A stretch of DNA of 64,000 nucleotides from Theristus sp. LFF4_11 (taxonomy: Eukaryota; Nematoda; Chromadorea; Monhysterida; Xyalidae), in assembly GCA_030248135.1 (NCBI GenBank), contig JASANC010000231.1, forward strand, positions 1 to 64,000, given 5' to 3'. Made by a program: the position numbers and the translations under genes. A model generated the notes under the pieces. It saw nothing but the letters and a program-made list of their open reading frames with translations, searched no databases and was not told where the DNA came from. Shown piece after piece: positions 35,524-47,803 of the stretch (its first letter is position 1; every line of letters begins with the position of its first letter).

Positions 35524-38500
35524 TCAAGACTTCTTCAGCGGCGGCGGTTTCAAGCCAGATTGTTCCGGTCTCAGCAGCTCGCCAATCACCGCGTCGACCA
35601 GACGTTGCAGTTCCTCTTGTACTGATTGCACTTCACTGCAAAACACAAAATAAAACCATTGTCAAAACACAAAAACAACCCACTGTAATCTCTACTCAAT
35701 ACAATCTTGCGCATGTTTCGCAAACATTCTGGACTGGAAAGCCAGCATTAGTTTTCCGCCTTTTTCCTTCTTCTCATTCGCAAATGAGCTTCACAATTCA
35801 CAGACAGCGAGATCCGTCTCCAGACACACCACCACAGACCCAACACGGTAGAAACCGCCTTCATTCGACTCAGTAAGCGTGACTTGCAATTGACGAAAAA
35901 ATCACCAAAATTGCGCGAAAATGCCCCAGTACAATTCGGGCACAAACAAACTCGCAAAAAGTTCAACAAGCACGCACGCAGGCACGCTCACCCGGCCGTT
36001 TTGCCAGGCTCTGTGATCAGTTCGACGTAATATTTCAGCTTCGGCTCCGTGCCACTGCCTCTGATCGTGACGACGCTGCCATTGATGAGCGTGAACGTGA
36101 TCATTTGCGTTGAACTACTGACCGGAAGAATCTGTAAGAATGCAAAACACGCACTGCTAGGTTGTGTGTGTGTGTGAGAACCGGTTGAGTCAAGCATAAT
36201 CCTGAGCATTTCAGATCTTGATCCAGATCCTGACCGCAAAACAGTTATCAAATGAAATCAACAAACTCAAACCGAGCGCACTGGTTTATTCTCCGGTTGA
36301 CTGTTGTCATAGCCGATGGTCAAGTCGCGCACGCTACGCACCGCACAGCCGCCAATCGTCTTTGGGTACTAAATTGAAACAAAAACTTCCAGAATCAACA
36401 GAAATTATGCAGTTAAAATTTCAAACTGTACAAAAAAGAATTGAACGGACATCTGGTTGGATTGGAATCAGAAACTGTATTTTCTTCTCTCGCTAGCTCT
36501 GTATATTCCGCAGAAAAAGGCGACAGACATGTTTAAAGCAACCTACTGCACAGTCTTTATTAAAAGCTCTCACCGTAAGCTGCTTCTCCTTGTTGTTCGT
36601 CGCATAATCGCCGCCATATCGAACCCTATCAAAGATACGACGCAACTTATCCGTTTCATAGCACATGAAATATGACACGCACGTCAGATGATAGCCGTAT
36701 CTGGAGAAACATAAAAAATCAGAATGTATTTTAAGGCTCCTTTATACTGACGTGTGTATGCGCATACGACACGGCAGGTGACGTCACGTTACGTCAGGTG
36801 TCGGGTTTTGCTACGAACAGGCCTTTACACAGCGCACTGAATGGCTGCACTGATCACTACGTACCCGCAATCGAACCGCGAAACAGCGAACAAGGCAAAA
36901 GACGGCTAAGCCGAATGCGAAAACAAGCTCACATCCGATACAAATCGTACAGTTGCCCGCTGAGTGTCGTGTTTTTCGCCTCGTACAAATAGGCGCACAT
37001 CTCGGCAAACATTGCGGCTGTTAGAACGCCGTCTTTATCGAGGCTGGTGCCAGGCATGTAGCCTAAAAAAAAACAGTTTTGGCATGGTTGGCATGGTATA
37101 CGGCATGGAGGCGGTTCAGTGGCATTTGTAATTTGTAAATAAACTAACTGCAAACGCATGACGCTCGTAACATCGCACTGGTCTCTGCACTTGTATATTT
37201 GCTTGTGACCGTGATGTCATGTGACATTACATAACAGTGTTACAACACACTCTTCCTGGTTCCAACTGGGACATCAGTTGTTTCTCGTACCAGGCGAATA
37301 ACAACTTCGTGAATCTAAACTGAATACCACGAAAATTACCACGAAAAATACCATGCCGACCTATTGATTCTTCCCAGGCCAACGGCACCGTGAAGCCGTG
37401 CGCGCGTAGCTGCTCAGCACGATTGCCCATGTACTTGAAGCCAGTCAACGTTTCCTCGTAGTTGAAACCTGTACGAAAGGTTGTTATTTTTCAGCGACAA
37501 AGTCCTAGTTTGAAGACAGTGCCTCAGTAATGTTGCACAGCACAGTCCACAAAAAATGAGCGCTGGTGTAATACCGGATGTGAGCGCCTGTGTTTGTTTG
37601 TGACTGTGCAACATTTACTGGGTTATAATGAAGTCCACTGTCTTCAAACTAAACGTTAGAAACAAAAACACAGAACAATATTATGCAGTTCAAACATCTG
37701 ACAAAAGCTGACATCAAAAATGTGCAACAAAACAAACAAGCACACGAACCTTCCTTGGCTGCCATCGTGCCAACGAATCGAGTTGACACAGCGCTGTTTA
37801 GATAGTAGACGTTGGAGGCTGGAAATTTTGAAAGAGTTTCTTGTCCGCATAGTAAAACATCTCAATCCTTGTCCGAATACCGCGCAGTTTCTGTCACAAG
37901 TGATTTCAATGAATCAGATACATGAACACCAGCACAAAATGCACTTATGCACAACACAAGAGGTTCGTGATTGTGCGCGCAAGAAAAAAACTGTTAGCCA
38001 AAATTATAAACCTTTCCAACAAATCCAATGAAACGAACGTTCAATGTGCGGCCGATGCTCGCGCAGACACGTCCACGTGTACCACGCAAGCAGACTGCCC
38101 ATTTCGTTGCCGTGCAGAATGCACCATGAGCCGCTGAGAGCAGAAGCAAACATGAAATCCGAAACATACACGACACCCCAATAAAAAGCGTCATTTTAAA
38201 ATTCCATCAATATTCGCAGTTTCCAACGAACGTACTCCGTTCGTTTCTCGGCGATTTGAAATCGATCCGCGTCCGGATCATTCGCGAGAATCAGTTGGCA
38301 GCCAGTCGCGTCTGCCGTTTCGATTGCACATTTCTGCAAGACAGAAAAAAAATTTCACCTTTTTGCTCCGTTTTTTTGACAAACTCCGGCAAGAAGAACG
38401 AATGTTCGCAACAAAACCACAAAACACAACACGGCCACTCAAGCGTGCCCAACTCGAAAGTCCACCCGCGCCACCGGACCAACCAGCACCGATTCGCCCT

Positions 38501-41500
38501 CCTCCGGGTTTGGAAACGGCGCCGTCGGAAAGTCCGGATCCGGATCTTTCTGTTTCTCGTCGAAAATCAGATTTTCCGCTCGGAAGCCGAACGCGGCCAA
38601 CGCGCGCGGGGTGTACGCGAGGCCGACGCCGTGCACGGGCGTGTACACGAACTTCAGTTGAGATCGCTCGTTTGAGGCGCTGAAAAAAAAACCGAAAAAC
38701 CTAGTCTGAAGATGCTGCACCCCGTTTATACAGCATATTTTTTCGTGGCACTGTTGTTGTATGGTGACACACAAACACACGACACACACACACCGGTTAG
38801 ATACGGTGTTTGAAAACCGCATGAAGTTTGAACTGAAACCATGGCGGTTTGAAAAAAGTTGATTGCATCTTCTTGGCTGCACTGGATTGAAACACCGCAC
38901 AAAACAACGAACCGTTTCAAATTCAACCAATTAGGCGGCGTCAGAAAAATCTGTTGTTCATAACAAATAAAAAAAGCATTCAATGACCAACCGCCGATAA
39001 CAGTATTTGTTGACTTCTTCTTCGTAGTATAGGTCAAGTAAACTCGGTTTCAATCGTAGCGGATCGATTCGCAGAGGTGACGAATCGACCGGTGAAACGT
39101 CCCAGACCCTTTCGTCCGGAACCAACTCGGATTCGAGGATTTTGGCACAAATGTTCTTGTCGTGTGGCGATAGGATCTGGTAAAAAGACAAACAGGGTTG
39201 CATTGCGCTCGGGATTACGATTGTGGTTGTGGCTTGTGGTGGTTAAGCCCTGGGGCAGTTTCAGTAAACACACGCTCAGGTTTGGCTATTGTTCGGGACT
39301 TACTCATCATGTGCTGAGGGTCAGATATCTGGCACAGTATCAGAGAAAGTTTTCGAAAGTTAGGCATTTAGGCACTCACAAGTATAACTGCGACACATTA
39401 AAAAACGGATCCAAGTAACTCAGTCGTTCAGAGCATTCATGGTTGATGACGGACAAAGCAGCTTGCCCGATTGTTCAAACGCAATGCAACCAACCAATCA
39501 GCGTGTTGTCAGCGAAACTGCACTCCACCTCTTTCTCAGCATACCTGGGCGCCGTTACTCCAATATGCCTTGTAGCCATTATCGTCCTTTGGATTGTGAC
39601 TCGCCGTGATCATAATACCGGCGGCGCATTCATACTTAATGACGGCGTAAGGCTAGAACGGAATCAAAAAAATGGGGACAGTTTTATAAAACAGGAGTTC
39701 AATAGTGCTACACCACTGATCCCGTAAATGAAATCATGAAACATCACAGTTTTTGTTTTTTCACTTGACTGGATTCGCCAATGTCTGCCGTTCAATGGAA
39801 ACTGGAATGTGTTGTCTTATGATTTCATTCAGGTGTAGCACTATTGAACTGCTGAGCGTTTATGAAACTGGAGTGCGCTTACGTGTCTTACGTTGCCGAA
39901 TTCGAAAGTAGAACGTGAAAAGCTCTCTGGATCCGAAACATTTCAAAGTACAAACAGAAACAACCGTGAATTGACGGAAATTCAGCCATTACGCTGTGCC
40001 AGCGAACTTAGGAAAACTTGTCGGTACCAAAATTGAACGTCACATCACCAGAATTTAAAAAAACACACAAACACTGACCACAACTGGCGTGGGGACGTAC
40101 TCGGAGAACAGGTAAACCTTGATGCCTCGTAATATGAATGTGTTTGCGGTGACGTGGGCAAATCTGTTGAAAACATTGAAATACGCATCAGTCAAACGGT
40201 CAAACCATTGGGACAATCAGCAAACTTTTGGAGATGAAAACAGAATGCGCCTGATTCAAACACAGCAAACAAACTGGCAACACTTTAACAAATTAGGTAA
40301 CCGGGTAACACATCGCGTAACAAAGTGCCACATAGGGCACACACACCGTGGCGTTTGGCGTGGCGTCAGACGCAGCAATGAAACAATTCACCAAACCGAC
40401 CGTTTACTGTTATGTCGTGTATCATAGCCAATCGCGACACCGCGCTCCTTCACGCTGTCTCCGCCCACTTGCAGCAGATACGACGCGAACGCCTGCGTTG
40501 TTTGGATGACCGTCAGTTGGTTCATTCGATTGAATCCGGCCTCCATGCGTCCGCGCATTCCTGATGAAAACAGCGGATAAAAAACTATTTTCTTTGGTTC
40601 CGCTTTGATTGGTTTGATCGAAAGGGAAGCATGTTTGCATATGCGGCAACTCTATAAACTGTCAAAGTGACTCAATCGTCGTATCTTAGGGACTGTCTGG
40701 TCACATCGTGTCTCAGGAACTGTCTGGTGGTCACATCAATTTCCGCGTTGGGGCATGAAACCTACCTTTGGGGCATTCAGTCGCAGAACCAAAAAAGATA
40801 ATACGATACATGATCAATTCCGTAATGTTGCACAGTTACGAACAAACACGCACACACCACAGACAGTGCTGCAATATCGTGTGTGATCTCCCGTTGTGAC
40901 AGTGCAGTGCAATATTCCCGTGTGTGATACACAGTCCATTGTCTCTTCAGACTAGATGGAACCGCATAAGCAAAAGTGCGCGGCCTTCAAAGAGTTTACC
41001 AGCCGTTCCGAAACTGAGCCGACCGAGCAGACGCGATTTCAACTCGTCAACGGCGTCGCTTGTCACGAGTTCGTCGATTTCGCGCCGTGTTTTTGGGTCC
41101 TGAATTTAAAGTAGATAATAGGTGATTAAGGTAGATAATTAGCAGATAATTGGTGATTCCGTTCGTATATAAGTGCCGTGTTTGTGTGATTTGGTGTTGT
41201 TTTGGAGTCAGATAGCGTCTGATAAAGCTTCCACTGTCGACCGCAACCATCGTCCTAACGTTTCTTTAAACAAGAAAAACAGGGTTGCTTTTGAAAAAAA
41301 CGATTTTTACACAACGAATACGAACAAACGAATGGCTGAGTTAGGAACAGAATTTGGAAGAGTGAGGGTCGGAAAGTTGAGATAAGAGCAAAGACTGAAG
41401 CACATAAGCACGAAAAATCAGTTTTCTTTTTGTCTACTTGGAATCGTATTTTTATACCTTGTCCCACAAAAGCCATTCGGAAACTTTTTTGATCAAATCG

Positions 41501-41508
41501 TCGTTCAT
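35524..41508 (-). CDS. pgm2: PGM2-type phosphopentomutase / phosphoglucomutase
   Basis: Cytosolic alpha-D-phosphohexomutase; PGM2 interconverts ribose-1-P and ribose-5-P and, more weakly, glucose-1-P and glucose-6-P. Sixteen exons: 41508-41458, 41099-41000, 40560-40401, 40163-40079, 39652-39545, 39176-38992, 38679-38484, 38333-38236, 38133-38039, 37818-37750, 37468-37361, 37062-36933, 36700-36574, 36368-36273, 36131-35992, 35635-35524. Every junction keeps phase, giving 619 residues (human PGM2 has 612). FGTAGMRGRM is near 50; the active phosphoserine loop is TASHNP (S150); the metal loop is DPDADR (D314, D316, D318); the sugar-binding EESIG is near 414-418; and the phosphate-binding loop is RGSGTEPK (560-567). 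All catalytic motifs are intact. Exon 8 uses a GTACGT donor chosen by phase. Several introns carry short inverted-repeat elements. Confidence 0.96.
37508..37651. mobile_element. Inverted-repeat element in a PGM2 intron (AGTTTGAAGACAGTG ends)
   Basis: AGTTTGAAGACAGTG...CAGTAATGTTGCACAG at the left faces CTGTGCAACATTTACTG...CACTGTCTTCAAACT at the right. The inverted ends are about 35 bp long and the element about 144 bp. It is the most complete member of the GTTGCACAG family in the window and lies between PGM2 exons 10 and 11. Confidence 0.82.
39674..39871. mobile_element. Palindromic element in PGM2 intron 4
   Basis: ACAGTTTTATAAAACAG and AGTTCAATAGTGCTACACC at the left face GGTGTAGCACTATTGAACT and GTTTATGAAACTG at the right, giving inverted arms of about 60 bp with imperfect tips. 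The end is about 20 bp from the exon 5 acceptor. Confidence 0.8.
40823..40968. mobile_element. Degenerate copy of the GTTGCACAG inverted-repeat family
   Basis: CGTAATGTTGCACAGTTACG at the left and CATTGTCTCTTCAGACTAG at the right recall the two parts of the ends at 37508-37651. The interior has duplicated CAATATCGTGTGTGAT-like pieces. It lies in PGM2 intron 2. Confidence 0.5.
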
Positions 41509-42480
41509 GACAACACCGTTTTCTACCAAATGTTTTCAAGTTCCAGCAAGCCTGAAAAAGTCTGAAGTTGAAATAATGGAGAAGCTTGGTGTGTTGATTC
41601 CGTTTTCCAAATACGTGTTGATTTTTAATCATCAAGATAAAAGATATTGATCTGAAAGATTTGTTGGTGACTGGACTGGCTGTGTCGCTGTAGTGTTGCA
41701 CAACGACAACACTTTTTTGCAAGGTACAAAAAACGATTTGTATACATACTTAAAAGTGATTTTTTTTATTTCTGATCAGAGGTTGCTTGCAATGAGTCGT
41801 TGTAGGTTCCTAATCCTAAACCTAATCCTAATCCTAAGCCAAGCCTTTTTGTAAAGGGGAAAAAAAAAATTTTGGTTTTGTGTTTTTTTTTTTGGGGAGG
41901 GGGTTTTTAAAAAGCAAAAAACTCTCACTCGCACCATCTAGTCTCAGACCGATTGTCCGTGATGTGTGAAACTTTACGCACTGCCACTTGTCCTTCTTCA
42001 ACAATGACTTTAGGAAGCAATAGAAAAAGTAAAAAAAAATTAGTTCAGCGGTCAATGGTCTAATAAAAAAAGCATTTTTCAGTTTTGCTCCACTATGACT
42101 TCAAATCTTCAAACAATTTTCGTGTGGTGTAATATGTCGTTTTTCGCGAAATCAGGTTATTGTGATGTGATGCCCAGTGATGTGATGTAAACGTAGTCTG
42201 GCGTCTGGTCTTGCTGGCCAGTGTTTTTCGGGCCAGTTCACTTGGAAAAATGTTACGAGCAAGCACTGTTTCAAATTTTCTGTCCAAAATTTTCTAACAA
42301 AGAACCAGTTTATCGGTTTATTTGCTGTTAAGAAACGAAAAACAATTAAAAAAACTGATGCAAAGCAGTGCGTGGTCGGCGACCAGTCGCGCACAGTCAC
42401 TTTTCAAGCGAGCGCAACTGCTTTGCGGTCTTCAAGATCAACACCAGTTGTTTTCATTTTTTACCTTCCAATTGAAAACT
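41509..42480. other. Gap between divergent PGM2 and cysteine-rich genes
   Basis: No coding sequence. It holds the second copy of the telomere-like dispersed repeat and would carry both promoters. A doubled GTGATGTGATG motif (CAGTGATGTGATG) occurs near 42165-42189. Confidence 0.55.
41735..41858 (+). repeat. Dispersed ~120-bp repeat with (CCTAAT)n tract, copy 2
   Basis: Closely matches 22330-22451 from GATTTGTATACATACTTAAA to AAGCCAAGCC, with a (CCTAAT/CCTAAA) run. Confidence 0.85.
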
Positions 42481-43235
42481 ATGAGCCACAGAAAGCAAAA
42501 CCAGACCATCGTCGGCATAACCTCAATTTTGTTGCTTTTATTATTCGCTGGTTTGTCCGAGCAAGAAGCGAACGGGAGCGGTGACCAACGACAGTTGGAG
42601 TATTTTGGCACATGTTGTTGGTGTTTTTCTTTTTTTGAAGCAAATGTGTTGGTGACGGGGTCGATTTTCAACAATGCTATTCACTAGATTCCATTCACCA
42701 TTCACTATTCACCACAGTAGTCGCCGCTTTCCTCTTCCATTTGCGGAATTCCATTGTGTGTCGAGTGGTGAGCGCAGCGTAGCCAAAGGACAACAACGTT
42801 ACCGGTTCGGCAGCCCAGCTCGCAGTCACCGGACTGACAAGTCGGTTTCAAACTGTCCTTTTTCCTGACAGCCTGCGACGAAACCATCCGAACGGCTTGC
42901 GAGCAATTGAACAAACAATGCCACTGCCGTGAAACGTTCGTTTTGAACGACACAAACGTCGAGTGGCTGCACGGATCAGCTTGCGATACGGTGACGCTGG
43001 AGGCAGAGCGAGACACCGCCGCCGCTGAGAAATGCTGTGAGTTTTGTTCACGTTCATTTCGAAAACTTTGCTTCACTTCAAAAAAAAACAACGCCCGGCG
43101 TTTACTGTTTTCCAAGTTTTTACTGCAGCATGCCAAAACGAGAATGCAATACGCGCCTGCGCTAATGCCGAATGTAATTGTTTTGAATGGACAGATGGAG
43201 AAACGAAGCAGCGAAAAGAAAGTTGCAAAACTTGA
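42481..43235 (+). CDS. Small secreted cysteine-rich protein with two related modules
   Basis: Three exons (42481-42580, 42872-43036, 43129-43235) join in phase to give 123 residues. Residues about 11-25 form a signal-peptide core (VGITSILLLLLFAGL). The mature part has two modules with the same cysteine order: C-x7-C-x6-C-x-C (CDETIRTACEQLNKQCHC) and C-x8-C-x4-C-x-C (CQNENAIRACANAECNC), each followed by further cysteines. The intron between them lies near the module boundary, which suggests duplication. No family is recognised. It could be a protease inhibitor, an antimicrobial peptide or a structural secreted protein. It is divergent from PGM2, and its end is 226 bp from the end of the serpin locus. 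Confidence 0.7.
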
Positions 43236-43461
43236 TGGCAACAATCTGAAATTCTCCGATTTCCAAGTCTTCGGTGTGCATTGAAAACAAAACTAGCCAC
43301 ATGTTTTGCGGTCTTTTGTCTCAATGATGCAGCATTGCCGCTGGCGTTCGAAAAAAAAGTGAAAAATCCCATTTTTTACGTTTTTTTGTTTTTTATCAAG
43401 AAAAACTCAGAATGCCGGAAGAAAATCTCATGGTCGATGCAGTTCCTGATTTAAAAAAGGT

Positions 43462-43506
43462 TTAATTTTTGATTGCAGCTGCTGCCTCGCTGCCGTCTTC
43501 ATTGAC
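43462..43506 (-). pseudogene. Truncated third copy of the serpin reactive-loop exon
   Basis: After GTGAG on the minus strand, this 15-codon segment reads VNEDGSEAAAAIKN and stops. It has the same acceptor position, phase and hinge (GSEAAAA) as the two full exons at 45302 and 44137. The scissile bond region and the C-terminal strands are missing. It is either a decayed exon or the end of a short, non-inhibitory isoform. Confidence 0.65.
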
Positions 43507-43948
43507 CTCACGTTTTGCCACGATTTTTTGATGACTGTTGAATTGCTGTCATGAAAAAATGCGGGCAGCGGTCACTGTTGTGTCCCAGTTTTTGTTGTTT
43601 TCAGATTTCTCATTCTTGACCAAACACAATCATTCATTAATCAATGGAAGTGACGCGATCCAAAATAAACACGGTTGGTTAGCTGCATTATTATAAAAGA
43701 TGAGTGCGCAAGTGATGACTGAAAAGTGACTGACCCAACATAAAAAAGCATACGATCACAACACCGAATACAACTGAAATACCAAAACATTGTACGTCTC
43801 AGCCTTGAAACAAAAAAATCCACGAAAGCAAAACACACATCCGACAAGTATCACATTTTTGAGACAGTGAAAAGGTCGAATCGAACCACAAGTAAACTAA
43901 AAACTGATCAACACCACACAATTGCATTTAAATCTCGAGCGATGTGCA

Positions 43949-44137
43949 TTATGGCTGCAGCACCCGTCCAAGGAACAGAGTGTTCAGCACGCCATCACCA
44001 CGACGATGCATGATCGCCAGCAGGAATGGATGATCAACGATCACTTGCTTCGGTGGATCTTCGCGCATCGGCATCGCACAGCGATACGTCATCACGACTG
44101 CCGTTGCTGCGGCCGCTTCGCTGCCCTCCTCGTTGAC
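43949..44137 (-). CDS. Alternative last exon of the serpin gene (reactive loop B)
   Basis: 63 codons including the stop, nearly identical to the exon at 45117-45302 in hinge (VNEEGSEAAAATAVVM) and C-terminus (PPKQVIVDHPFLLAIMHR). It differs in the exposed loop: TYRCAMPMRE here against KKRCRVIHK there, with one residue more. The acceptor (CGTTAAG) is in the same phase, and the exon ends in its own TAA. It has no upstream exons of its own, so it is best read as a mutually exclusive 3' exon spliced to the shared serpin body ending at 45695. The substitutions cluster in the specificity-determining loop, which argues for function. Confidence 0.8.
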   Translation of the reverse strand, partial: VNEEGSEAAAATAVVMTYRCAMPMREDPPKQVIVDHPFLLAIMHRRGDGVLNTLFLGRVLQP

Positions 44138-45116
44138 CTTAACGCTTTTTTACATCATCAAAACCGATATTTTACAAAATGAACAGAAAACAACCCTAGT
44201 TGCGATCACTAAAAAAACAATTGGACGATTAAAAACAATGCGACCGTTTTTAGTGACTAAATATGGTAGTATGACCAAAATCCGCACGACCCGAATTTGG
44301 ACTATTCGTATTTTGACAGATAGTTTAATAAGAAACTGTGTAAGTCAGTAAATGACGCATGTGAATCAAGCATGTTCTTTTTAAACATGTTCTGAACGTG
44401 TTTTGAACACCGTTTCTTTTGATACGACATCATTTTGCTGAGAAAAGCGTCATGGAAAATCCAGATGTTACCAATTTTTTTCCGCGGACGTGCTTACAAC
44501 AAGACTTGTACTTCGTAGCGGGTGCTCGTTTAGTATTTGTGAGGGTTATCTTTTGCTATCCATTGAGATATTTCGAGTGTGCAAACAAAGAAAAACGCTG
44601 ACAGTGTGTTCATGACGAAAACGGAGGGAAAAAGCACATCGAAACAAGACGGAATCACCAGACTACAACAAACCAACGACAATTATATGATTTAGGAAGT
44701 CTCTACCATAACAAAATTAAAGAAGACCCGAAGAAAAACAAACAGAATCGATGCAAAATCAAAAAGCCAAAGGATAAATAATTCAAATCGAAAAAACTGA
44801 TGAATATGTTAATATGAACCTTCAATTGAAAAAGAAGCGAAATCAAGTAACAGCCAAATCTTTCGGAAAATTAAAGCACAAACATCACACTTGATTGACC
44901 ACAAAGAACGGTATAAAAACTTTAAAATTCTTAATCTCGCTTGCGTCACGAATAAAGAAAGATACAATCGCATTCTGTAAGGCGTGTGTTGTGTGTGGTA
45001 AACCAGTCAGTGCACCCGAATACAAAATAACCAAGAAACCCGCGGAGCCACTCGGTGCAAAAAAAGTAGTATAATTGTGCTAGAACTGAAGAATACGAAG
45101 AGATGATGCAGAGATT

Positions 45117-47803
45117 TTACGGCTTCAGCAGCCGTCCAAGGAATAGAGCGCTCAGCACGCCATCACCACGACGATGCATGATCGCAAGCAGGAATGGATG
45201 ATCAACGATCACTTGCTTCGGTGGATCTTTGTGGATCACACGACAACGTTTTTTCATCACGACAGCCGTTGCTGCAGCCGCTTCGCTGCCCTCCTCGTTT
45301 ACCTTGATTAAGCCACCCAACTGAGAATTAAATGTCGCCAAGCCTTGGTTTTTTCAGTTGTACCCGTGGATGATATTATGAGTAAAATAAAGTTAGCGAA
45401 GCGTGAAAAATTGCGAAACAATTTTCACCAACAACAGTGCACCGCATGAGCTGAACCGACGTGTCGATGTCACGTTATAAGCACGCTCGAATCATAACCA
45501 CTACCCCGGATAATTTGTGGCATCCGCATTTAGAGTCGCTCAAAAAAATATCTGAGCTGGAAACTGAGCAAGTTTTTGAACGTTCACTGAGCGTCTTGCT
45601 CAGATATTTTTTCTGAATGATGTGTATGCTATTGAGTATTATATATTATATGCTCAAGCTCGACTTAAAAAAACCATCAAATATATCAACCCACCTCCAG
45701 GAACGCCTTGTGTATCACGTTTGACACGTACAATTCACCCTTCCCGACATTTTTAGCCATATTCGAAAAATCGGCCCGTTTATCGGAAAAGATTTCGCCC
45801 ATTCCCAGCGTCTTCAGGGCATCGCTCAACTCGAACTGATCTTCCATGCGAAATTTCGGCATCGCTACCTAAATATTTTTTTGAAATTCATTTCAAAATC
45901 CATCGTCTTTCTGGCTCTGCCGCCACCGAGTTGCACATGCACATGCAGCGCAATAATCTGGATTCAAACTGGGACGACGTGTGTGTTGTTACGTCTTGGA
46001 CTGAACGGTCGAATGGAAACAAAATCCAAAACCACTTCGCAAAACGCACAACAACATCCATCATTCGTGTCTCGCTGACCAACGCCAGCAATGTATCGCC
46101 CGTCAAACGTTGCACGAACTGCGCCAGTCCGAATCGCTCCTTCGGCAGAAACACGAACATCGCCAACTCTGGTGATTTGTACGGTAGCCCGAGCACCTGT
46201 ACGGCGGCGTCTTCGGCGTACAGAAACTTGCTGTTCTCATGCATCAGGTCCGTCTGGAAAAAAACGATGAATCCAAAAACACAATCGCAAAGAATGATGA
46301 TTTTCTGAAAACTGTGCTTCCCTAATGTACCGCAATGTATTGAAGGTTTGACTTAGGAAGCTGACAACGACCTTGTTTTGGTTCAGAATTAGGTTTGGGA
46401 TTAGACCAAGGAAATGGCATAGCGGCATTGTTTCGTTTTTGTGGCCATTTTATACGCGACACCAACAATCGGTGCAGGTCGGGAAACGTTTCCGCACTAC
46501 TGGATCGAAATGCAAAATTACGGAATTACATAAAACGCTTGTTTTTCAATAAGGTATCGGCAGCCCCCCTCCCCCCTCCAATACCTGAATCTCCTTGCCC
46601 GGTGCCACATAAAACGTCTGCTTGATTGTGCGTTTCTTCTCAAACTGCTTCTGCCAGTCGCCTTTGAAATAAATTGCGTTCACCAGCACCAATCGCGTCA
46701 TCGCAGTCAGCACATCCGGCGAAACGAGATTCTTGATTCGATCGTTCGTCTGCGCCTCCACCCATGCGTTGATTTCGCCGGCGATTTTTGCCGATTCCGC
46801 TTTGAAATCGACCTGAAAATTGAATCAGGTCGATTTGAAACCAAAGCCAATTCAGTTTTTCGTCTGTTTGTCATGACTTATGTTGCTCGTTGAAATAAAG
46901 AATCAGAATCAGAATCAGAATCAGTTGATCGCTAGCGAAACAACTTCGAAGACCGTACACTTCTTCGGTACAGTCCGGCCATCTGCGGATAAAGCAGCAC
47001 ATATTCATTGCTTCTCCGACGATTTCGCAATGCCAGTGTGTTTGTGTGTCGCTGTTGAGCAGTACAACAAATCGCAATAGTGTCAAATCACCAACCAAAA
47101 ACGTACTTTCAGACAAAACACTTTACCAATTGCAACGTGGAATTGTAGTGTGCCAGCAGTTTTTTGACGAATTCTTCAACCAGCTCGAAGTCGTGCTGCG
47201 CGTAGACGCGATTCGCCGTTGACAATTGGTGTCCTTCCTCCTGTTTCGGGTTCAAGATGTCAACCATTGTCTGCATCGCTGCGTGGATGTCGGAGTCGCT
47301 CAAGCCTGCCACAGAAAAAAGCGCTGGCTGCACATCAAGATGCGCACAGTTCTCAAACAAGGACTTTATCAATCGAAAACAACGTCGATTTTCGATCAGT
47401 TTTTTTCTTGCAAACGATAGCCAAGACCTTCGTAGTTTAATCAACCCTTGTGCAAGCGAATCTTTTCACCATTCGCTTTTTGATCCGTGCTTCACCATCT
47501 CCGCACAATTCCTGCTCTGCACAATTTCTCGTGCAATGGTTTTTTTTAATTTATTTTATTTGTACGCTTATTATGGTTGCTGAAAATATTTCGGGTACCT
47601 TGAAACATGACATCGTTCATTTGTTTCTTGGTCGTGTCAGCCGCTCCAATGTACGTCATTGCCAGCGCAACGGAAATCGACATCGGCGACAGGAACGCAT
47701 TTGAATCCGGTTTCGCCGCCGTCTTCAGTAAATTCACGGAAAAATCTGCCATCGGTTTCGACAACTGTGCCAGCTGGTCACTCTGATCGCTGGCGGCCGC
47801 CAT
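45117..47803 (-). CDS. Serpin (serine/cysteine protease inhibitor), isoform with proximal loop exon
   Basis: Exons: 47803-47599, 47305-47127, 46812-46585, 46253-46050, 45868-45695, 45302-45117; phases join, 391 residues, typical for a serpin. It starts MAAASDQSDQLAQ without a signal peptide, so it is probably intracellular. Family landmarks: SNAFLSPMSISVALAM (helix B), LVLVNAIYFKGDW, PKFRMEDQF, VIHKAFLE then the hinge EEGSEAAAATA, and DHPFLLAIMHR near the C-terminus. The hinge is of the inhibitory type. Counting from the hinge glycine at P15 puts Arg at P1 (MKKR-C), a trypsin- or furin-like site. The donor after exon 4 is ambiguous by three bases. A second full loop exon at 43949 and a truncated one at 43462 indicate alternative splicing that swaps the loop. 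Confidence 0.93.
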
